From positions 4,524,501-4,588,500 of the forward strand of contig NZ_CP108462.1 of NCBI RefSeq assembly GCF_036226365.1: a stretch of 64,000 nt of DNA, written 5' to 3'. Positions 58,516-64,000 of this stretch are shown in pieces. Under the pieces are notes generated by a model. That model was given only the letters and a program-made list of their open reading frames with translations, was not told the DNA's origin and made no database searches. Positions within the stretch are counted from its first letter, which is position 1; each line of letters opens with the position of its first letter. The DNA comes from Streptomyces sp. NBC_01262. GTDB taxonomy: Bacteria; Actinomycetota; Actinomycetes; Streptomycetales; Streptomycetaceae. A program made the position numbers and the translations under genes.

Positions 58516-58517
58516 GG

Positions 58518-60638
58518 TCAGCCCTCCAGTACGTCGAGCAGGCCCTCGCCCGAGCGGACCAGGCTGATGGTGATGAACTCGACCAGATCGCTCGGTGCGA
58601 TCCGCAGAGTGACGATCACGGTGCCGTCTCCCCCGTCGGCGGTGGCCACCTGGTAGGCCTGGAAAGCGCCCCCGGCGGCCATCGAGGCCAGAATCTGCTC
58701 GAATCTCATCCGGACGAGCTGCCGGAACTGGTCGTTGTCGGTCTCGAAGGTGTAGCGGCGGCCCTGGGTCAGAGCGATCTTGCGGAGCAGGATCAGCAGG
58801 CGCCGTACCGAAAGCTGCAACAGCGCCGGTTCGGTCGACAGGGTGTGCGCGCTGAGCGCGGTGATGGTTCCCGGTTGCTGGCGCAGCAGGTTCGCGTGTG
58901 CGTCGAAGAGCCGGGCGGTCTCGGCGGCTGTCAGTGTCCCGACGAGCTGGACCGGGCCGCGCAGCGGCAGGTTCGCCGGCGCGATCCAGGCCCCGCGCGC
59001 CAGTTCGCGGGCGGCGATCGTCCCGGCCACCATGCCGTCGGGCGGTACGGCCCGCAGCGGTGCCGAGGCGCCGGGGTCGGTCTCCAGGACCCGCAGCCAC
59101 GGGTGCCAGTAGCCGGCGTAGCTCAGCGGTGATGTGCCCGACGTGGCGGCATCGGCCAACTGACCGCGCTCGGCCAGTCGTTGGCGCCAGCTCAGCACCT
59201 GGCCCGCGTCGTAGTGCGCCGGGACGCTGAGCAGCGCCACCAGGTCGCCGCGCGCCGCGCACATCGTCACCAGCGCGGTCTGGACGTCGACCAGCCCGGA
59301 TTCGTCGTATCCGGCCACGTCGTCGAGGACGGGCAGCCCCGGCTCCGGCTGCTGGGGCGCCGCCGGGGACCAGCCGATGTGTGTCGCGTCGGGTACGGCT
59401 ACGAGCGCGACCTCGTCGATGTCCAGCAGGGCGTGGATCCCGGTGAGCCTGCTGGGGTGCTTGGACAGGGCGGTGAGCTGCGCGGCGTTCTCGACCAGGT
59501 TGTACACGGTGGCCGAGGCGAGCTCGGGATCGGTGAAGGACCGCACCGGGAAGGTGCCGAGATCGTCGGAGCCGGGGGTGCCGCCGACGGCGTCGGGCGC
59601 GGCCGGGCCCCCTGTGGCATCGGTGATGACGCCGGGCTGGTCCATTGCGACCGGCACCACGAGCCCGGTCGCCGCGGCCGTCGTGGAGCCGGAATCCTCG
59701 CGGAGCACCATCGACCGGCTGCTGTCGGGTGCCGGATCGCCGGCCGGTTGCAGCACATCCGTCCAGGTCGGCCGGCGCGTCCCGACCGTCGTCCCACGGG
59801 CCGGGGTGCCAGCGGCGTTGAAGGCGAGATCCGTCTGACGGTCCAGCAGCGCAGAGCCGTCGGCCCGGCGTTGCCGCGTGATCAGGTCCATCCGCAGCAG
59901 CGCGGCCGAGACCACGGCGAGCTCGGCGGGAAGACCGTCCAGCGCGCCGGGGCCGGGCCGGTCCGGGGTCGCCGGGCCGGGCCCGGCGGCGTAGGGCATC
60001 TCGGCGTCCATGGTCACCGTCGAGGTGCCCGGCGCCAGCGCCCGCACCCGCGTGTACACCAGGGGCAGGGCCGGACCGAGGTCGATCCGGATCAGGTCAC
60101 CCGGCTGGACCGGGGCCACCGACCCCGCCGCCAAGGTGAGCTGTCCTGGGTCCGTCGCGGTGGAGCGCCGGTACGTCCCCGTGAACGCCAGCGGCTGGAC
60201 CAGCAGTTGGGTGGCGAGTTGGATGCCGTCGGACCAGGCACCGGGCCAGGCCGCCTCGATGACCGGCTCGGTGACGGTCCCGTCCGGCTGCCAGATCCGC
60301 AGTCCCGGCACCGTCCAGCGGGCGGGCCGGGCGTTCGGGCCGGCGACACGCACCACGTAAGCGCGCCGTCCGCCGTTGTCGAAGAACGCCCGGACCGCCC
60401 CGGACAGGCGCGCGTGCACCGGCAGTCCCGAGTCGGCGGCCAGCACCAGTTCGCCACCGAACACGGCGGCGAACTGGTTGATGTCCTCCACCGCGACAGG
60501 CAGGTCGAGCGGTCCCAGTTGCGCGAAGCCCACGAACGCGGCCACGTCGAGCCGGAGCGGCTGATCGGCGGCGGGCAGCGCGGGATCGCAGTCGACACCT
60601 GGCAGGCGTCCCTGGAATGTGAGTATCGAGGCGGCCAC
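58518..60638 (-). CDS. Second, divergent sheath-like protein, 706 residues
   Basis: The GTG at 60638 opens VAASILTFQGRLPGVDCDPA. Sheath N-terminal features are seen (DVAAFVGFAQLGPLDLPVA; SGAVRAFFDNGGRRAYVVRV). The C-terminal 120 residues (QLSVRRLLILLRKIALTQGR, then FETDNDQFRQLVRMRFEQIL) match the sheath C-terminal domain. The middle is strongly expanded and Ala/Pro/Gly-rich. It differs greatly from the main sheath. In PVC, divergent sheath paralogues occupy the end rings, so this is likely a baseplate-proximal ring. Confidence 0.78.
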   Translation of the reverse strand: MAASILTFQGRLPGVDCDPALPAADQPLRLDVAAFVGFAQLGPLDLPVAVEDINQFAAVFGGELVLAADSGLPVHARLSGAVRAFFDNGGRRAYVVRVAGPNARPARWTVPGLRIWQPDGTVTEPVIEAAWPGAWSDGIQLATQLLVQPLAFTGTYRRSTATDPGQLTLAAGSVAPVQPGDLIRIDLGPALPLVYTRVRALAPGTSTVTMDAEMPYAAGPGPATPDRPGPGALDGLPAELAVVSAALLRMDLITRQRRADGSALLDRQTDLAFNAAGTPARGTTVGTRRPTWTDVLQPAGDPAPDSSRSMVLREDSGSTTAAATGLVVPVAMDQPGVITDATGGPAAPDAVGGTPGSDDLGTFPVRSFTDPELASATVYNLVENAAQLTALSKHPSRLTGIHALLDIDEVALVAVPDATHIGWSPAAPQQPEPGLPVLDDVAGYDESGLVDVQTALVTMCAARGDLVALLSVPAHYDAGQVLSWRQRLAERGQLADAATSGTSPLSYAGYWHPWLRVLETDPGASAPLRAVPPDGMVAGTIAARELARGAWIAPANLPLRGPVQLVGTLTAAETARLFDAHANLLRQQPGTITALSAHTLSTEPALLQLSVRRLLILLRKIALTQGRRYTFETDNDQFRQLVRMRFEQILASMAAGGAFQAYQVATADGGDGTVIVTLRIAPSDLVEFITISLVRSGEGLLDVLEG

Positions 60639-60643
60639 GTGGA

Positions 60644-61099
60644 CTACTCCACGCTCAGGTCTTCGATGGACAGCACGAGTTCCTCGATGGCCACCTCGGA
60701 ACCGCTCTTGGCGTTGAGCGCCGGCACGGTGTAGCGCAGCGGCCGTGCGTTCAGCAGGGTCCAGGTCATCACGGGGCCGTTGTGCGCCTCGTCCTGCAAC
60801 GACACGTGCACGGTGCGCAGGAGGCTGTGGTCTCCGGTGCGGATCGCGTCGATCCACTGGTACAGGTCCAGCGCGCCGATCAGGCCCCGCTTGAAGGTCA
60901 CGTCACCGACCTTGTAGACGCCGTTCACCTTGACCGGACGGTTGACCGGCGAGTTGCCCGCGCGGTACTCGGCCGAGGTGAGCTCGATGTTCATTCCGCT
61001 GACTTCCTGGAAGCCACCGCGAACCGTGCTCGCGTCACCGGTCGCGAAGTCGACCAGGAAGTTGAAACTGCCGTACGGGTTGTCACGTTGGGTTGCCAC
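60644..61099 (-). CDS. Main inner tube protein (Afp1-like)
   Basis: The 151-residue protein has DNPYGSFNFLVDFATGDAST, GGFQEVSGMNIELTSAEYRA and YKVGDVTFKRGLIGALDLYQ, the canonical phage/eCIS tube (gp19) sequence, ending VAIEELVLSIEDLSVE. It polymerises as hexameric rings inside the sheath. The position directly after the main sheath gene is standard. AGGAG upstream of the ATG is good. Confidence 0.93.
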   Translation of the reverse strand: MATQRDNPYGSFNFLVDFATGDASTVRGGFQEVSGMNIELTSAEYRAGNSPVNRPVKVNGVYKVGDVTFKRGLIGALDLYQWIDAIRTGDHSLLRTVHVSLQDEAHNGPVMTWTLLNARPLRYTVPALNAKSGSEVAIEELVLSIEDLSVE

Positions 61100-61168
61100 T
61101 GCCGCTCCTCATCGGTTGGCCGCTGTCCACGGGCCGGGGCCGGGCGCCGATTGCCCGACGCCCGCTTG

Positions 61169-63052
61169 TCATGCCGTCTGCGTCGCTGTCCACTGGCTGA
61201 TCCGGAAGATGACGAACTCGGCGGGCTTGGCGGCCGCGACCCCGATGACGCAGATCAGCCGTCCGTTGTCGAGGTCGTCGGCGGTCATCGTCGTGGCGTC
61301 GCACCGGACGAAGTACGCCTGTTCCGGCTTGGCGCCCAGCAGGGCTCCGCTCTTCCACTGGTTGAACAGGAACCCCTCGACCGTGTGCCGCACGGCGTCC
61401 CACAGCGCGGGTCCGTTGACCTCGAAGACCACCCACTGGGTGCCCTCGTCGATCGACTTCTCCAGGTAGTTGAAGTACCTGCGGACGCTGAGGTACTTCC
61501 ACTCCGGGTCGTCGGAGATGGTGCGGGCGCCCCAGGCCAGAAAGCCCGATCCGGGGAAGAAGCGCAGGCAGTTCACACCCTGCGGGTTCAGCAGTTCCTG
61601 CTGCGCCTTGTTCAGCCTGGTCTCGAAGTCCAGGGCGGAGCGGACGACCTCGTTCGCCGGCGCCTTGATCACACCCCGGGCGTTGTCGCTGCGCGCCCAG
61701 ATCCCGGCCAGGTACGCGGCGGGCGGTACGTCGACGCGGGTGCCGTCGGTCGGGCTGCTGACGGTGATCCACGGGTAGTAGAGCGCGGCGTGCGTCGAGG
61801 ACCTCTGGTTGCGGAAGTCCAGCGCCTCATCGGGCAGGAAGCCCGGCGGGGTGTCCAGCGCGGCGACCCGGTAGACCATCCGCTCGCAGTGGTTGATCAC
61901 CGAGTTGCTGATCGCCCGCGCCGTGGCCGGGTTGCCGGCCCCGGCCGCCCAGCCGGTGGAGGAGCCGGGCGCGGCGACGATCGAGATGTCGTCGATCGAC
62001 TCGAACGCCGGCAGTCCGTTGAACGGCAGCGCGGTGGCGTTGTTCTGGTAGTCCTCGAAGGCCGGATCGCCGTCGTACCGGGTCACGTTGGGCGCGTTGC
62101 CGTCGGTGCCGCCGGTGAGGGTGACGACGCGCTGCCGCCTCTGCAGCGGGGTCGTCGCCGCCGGGCTGGTTTCGAGGATGGTGCGGTCGAAGAGCGCCAG
62201 CGCGATGGCCGACGGCAGTTCGTCGGCCGAGGTGTCCGTACCCGCCAGGGCGTCCAGGCCTTCGAGGGCGACGGGAACGGTGATGGCGCTGCGGCGCATG
62301 AGGGGATTCGCCGTGAGGACGGTGCTGATACCGGTGCCGACCGCCCGGGGATCGAACCCGAACTCGCCGACCACCTGCGGCGCGCCGAAGGCCGGGAGCC
62401 CCTGTGAGTCGACGGTCGGGTGCTGGACCTCCACCAGAGCGGTGATGGGGTACGCCGCGGTCGCCTCGCCCAATGGCAGTGGGAACGAGCCGCCGGCGAG
62501 GGTCCAGGCACCGGTGACCGGGTCACGGCGCACGGTGAACACCCCGCTCGCGGTCGGGCCGACCGCCCACACGCTGTCGAACTCGCGCACCCGGGTCAGG
62601 CTCGGTCCGGCCGTGAGCGCGTTGTTGCCGACCCGGAGGGTGAGGGTGACGCGCAGATTCCCGGCCTGCCCGGGGAAGCGGGCCCGCACGGAAAGCTGCC
62701 CGGGGCCGGTGTCGCGGGGAACGCTGCCGAAGCCGTGGTCGTCGCCGGGGGTGTCGCCGGTGAAGGCGAACGTCCGCATCACGTACAGACTGCTGCCGCC
62801 CTCGTCGAAGAAGCCCTTGACGCCGAGCGCGAGGTAGTTGGGAAGCCGGCCGTTGTCCTCGAATTCGAGATCGACGGCGTCACCATAGATGCGGACGAAG
62901 TCCGGGTACGAGGTGAGCAGTTCGGGCCGGCCACTGGTCGGGCCGAACCGGCTGGGCCCGATGAAGGCCGCTGTGCTGGTGCTGACGCCCTGAATCGTCC
63001 GAGGGCCGGGTATCTCCTCGACGTAGACACCGGGTGCTAGATATTGCGGCAT
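61169..63052 (-). CDS. Main contractile sheath protein (Afp2/3-like)
   Basis: The 627-residue protein begins PQYLAPGVYVEEIPGPRTI, the classical sheath start. GVKGFFDEGGSSLYVMRTF follows, and late in the protein KYLSVRRYFNYLEKSIDEGT and QWVVFEVNGPALWDAVRHT, the sheath C-terminal core, ending AKPAEFVIFRISQWT. It forms the outer contractile tube. GGAGG lies at ribosome distance from the ATG. A short tandem repeat lies between this gene and the preceding one (63071-63129). Confidence 0.95.
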   Translation of the reverse strand: MPQYLAPGVYVEEIPGPRTIQGVSTSTAAFIGPSRFGPTSGRPELLTSYPDFVRIYGDAVDLEFEDNGRLPNYLALGVKGFFDEGGSSLYVMRTFAFTGDTPGDDHGFGSVPRDTGPGQLSVRARFPGQAGNLRVTLTLRVGNNALTAGPSLTRVREFDSVWAVGPTASGVFTVRRDPVTGAWTLAGGSFPLPLGEATAAYPITALVEVQHPTVDSQGLPAFGAPQVVGEFGFDPRAVGTGISTVLTANPLMRRSAITVPVALEGLDALAGTDTSADELPSAIALALFDRTILETSPAATTPLQRRQRVVTLTGGTDGNAPNVTRYDGDPAFEDYQNNATALPFNGLPAFESIDDISIVAAPGSSTGWAAGAGNPATARAISNSVINHCERMVYRVAALDTPPGFLPDEALDFRNQRSSTHAALYYPWITVSSPTDGTRVDVPPAAYLAGIWARSDNARGVIKAPANEVVRSALDFETRLNKAQQELLNPQGVNCLRFFPGSGFLAWGARTISDDPEWKYLSVRRYFNYLEKSIDEGTQWVVFEVNGPALWDAVRHTVEGFLFNQWKSGALLGAKPEQAYFVRCDATTMTADDLDNGRLICVIGVAAAKPAEFVIFRISQWTATQTA

Positions 63053-63070
63053 TGTCGGCTCGCCTCCGCG

Positions 63071-63129
63071 GCTGGTTCGACTGGGGCTGGTTCGACTGGG
63101 CTGGTTCGACTGGGCTGGTTCGACTGGGG
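63071..63129. repeat. Four-unit tandem repeat in front of the main sheath gene
   Basis: GCTGGTTCGACTGG (with one or two extra G) starts at 63071, 63086, 63100 and 63114. It lies in the 84-bp gap between the two genes, just upstream of the sheath ribosome site, so changes in copy number would alter the leader of the sheath message but not the protein. Confidence 0.8.
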
Positions 63130-63136
63130 CTGGGAT

Positions 63137-63955
63137 TCATGCGGGCACCACCGTGATCGGCAGCACCAGGGCGGCACCGAACGCGAGCGTCGCGGTGACC
63201 GTCGGCTGTGGTCCGCCGCCTTGGTCGATCCGTGCGGGCGCCTGCCCGAGGATCGAGTCCTGGTACGGCGGCTCCGGTACGGTCGAGGCCGTCGGCCTGC
63301 GCAACGCGCCCGGCTCGGAGCGGACCCCTATGGTGAGCGGCCAGGTGACGGCCCCGAGGCCTGAGCCCGAGCCCGACGCCGCTGACGGTGGATCGGGCAG
63401 GGCAGGCAGAGCCTCGGGATAGGGCAGGTAGAGCAGGAACCGGCCGCTGTCGTCGCTGACGGTGGTGTACTGGCCGGCGTCGGTCGACACCTCCACCACG
63501 CCCCAGGCGATCGGACCGCGGTCGGCGGCATCGTGCAGCTCGCCCCGGACCACCGCCCAGCCGGACGGCGCCGGACGGCCCGGGGCCGAGTACAGCGGGA
63601 CATCCAGGGGCGTGCTCACCGGAACCTCGGCCAGGACGGTGACCGGCAGATACCGGCGAGCGCGATCCGTCACCCGTACGGCGAACCGCTCGGGCGCGGC
63701 CGGAGCCGGCCAGTTCAACGGCCGGCCGTCGGTCGAGTAGGCCCGCTGGTACGCGCGTTGCCCCGGCAGGCTGCCGAAGCCCAGCAGACTCGAAACCGGT
63801 GACGGAACCGCGCGGAACGTCGTCGCCGGATCGCTCTCACGCCACGCGACCGCGCTCAGGCCACCTACGGCAGAGGCCGCTCCGGCCGCGTCGAAACAGC
63901 GCAGCGCCAGCGGCGCGCGGTACCCGATCCGCTCACGTTCGCCGAGGGTGCCCAT
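63137..63955 (-). CDS. eCIS-associated protein with carboxypeptidase-regulatory-like domain, 272 residues
   Basis: The protein has a beta-sandwich segment from about residue 140 (GWAVVRGELHDAADRGPIAW; DDSGRFLLYLPYPEALP), the pattern of carboxypeptidase-regulatory-like domains found next to DUF4255 and sheath genes in Afp-like loci. The N-terminal 100 residues (GYRAPLALRCFDAAGAASAV) are not recognised. The ATG overlaps the preceding stop by one base (TGATG). It may cap or stabilise the tail end; that is inference. Confidence 0.72.
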   Translation of the reverse strand: MGTLGERERIGYRAPLALRCFDAAGAASAVGGLSAVAWRESDPATTFRAVPSPVSSLLGFGSLPGQRAYQRAYSTDGRPLNWPAPAAPERFAVRVTDRARRYLPVTVLAEVPVSTPLDVPLYSAPGRPAPSGWAVVRGELHDAADRGPIAWGVVEVSTDAGQYTTVSDDSGRFLLYLPYPEALPALPDPPSAASGSGSGLGAVTWPLTIGVRSEPGALRRPTASTVPEPPYQDSILGQAPARIDQGGGPQPTVTATLAFGAALVLPITVVPA

Positions 63956-64000
63956 CAGCCTGCCGCCGTTCCCACGGCCAGCTCGCGAACCTGGACGGGG
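63955..64000 (-). CDS. 3' end of the upstream eCIS gene (cut by window edge)
   Basis: The last codons read PVQVRELAVGTAAG and stop, overlapping the next ATG. Too little is visible to identify it. In related loci a DUF4255/Afp16-like cap gene often stands here, but this is only expectation. Confidence 0.5.
   Translation of the reverse strand, partial: PVQVRELAVGTAAG

Noticed and set aside
63071..63129. CRISPR-like array
   Set aside because: Units are adjacent, without spacers, and too short.
40894..64000. Interpretation as a prophage
   Set aside because: No terminase, portal, capsid, replication or lysogeny genes are visible; sheath duplicates, LysM linker and AAA ATPase fit an injection system.

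Overview
The window is high-GC DNA with Streptomyces-type gene structure: many GTG starts, ATGA/GTGA stop-start overlaps, GGAGG-type ribosome sites, and SpoIIE-type phosphatase, LAL-type LuxR and GH15 families. I read it as chromosomal DNA of Streptomyces or a close actinomycete. This is inference from gene content and base composition; no search was run.

Left part (1-5 kb, minus strand): a PAS-PAS-GAF-SpoIIE protein phosphatase that runs off the left edge, preceded by two genes that look like a phosphoenolpyruvate-synthase-type enzyme split in two (ATP-grasp subunit and swivelling-histidine subunit). The split resembles phenylphosphate synthase.

Accessory part (5-26 kb): four same-direction copies of the 3' part of a glycine tRNA gene (anticodon CCC inferred) lie at about 5.15, 6.65, 21.96 and 26.0 kb. 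Three are followed by an intact copy of a GC-rich hairpin. They look like attachment-site remnants of several integration events. The intervals hold a PIN/HTH toxin-antitoxin-like pair; a stress and redox block (photolyase, NAD(P)-binding epimerase, ferric-reductase-like protein with FMN-binding protein and ApbE, DUF2252 protein, small membrane protein, SRPBCC protein, arylsulfatase, GH15 trehalase/glucoamylase, DUF6325-like and SHOCT proteins); a decayed integrase; and an N-terminally short RHS protein with a toxin-like tip and a probable immunity gene.

Hydrolase part (26-41 kb): several alpha/beta hydrolases, an SDR, a cupin, two very large LAL-family LuxR regulators, an aminoglycoside-phosphotransferase-like protein, and a divergent TetR/hydrolase pair whose intergenic region has four copies of one palindromic operator. 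Broken leader and gene-start fragments flank the LuxR genes, so this segment has been rearranged.

Right part (41-64 kb, all minus strand): about twenty densely packed genes form one probable transcription unit for an extracellular contractile injection system (eCIS; Afp/PVC-like). It includes two sheath-like proteins, two tube-type proteins, a LysM tube-linker, separate gpD-like and gpV-like spike proteins, gp25-, gpJ- and tail-protein-I-like baseplate parts and an AAA+ ATPase. At the promoter-distal end are a family-2 glycosyltransferase and a GH25-type muramidase, which are candidate modification or cargo functions. No capsid, portal or terminase is seen, so this is not a prophage. The operon enters from beyond the right edge and ends at a strong hairpin near 40.87 kb.
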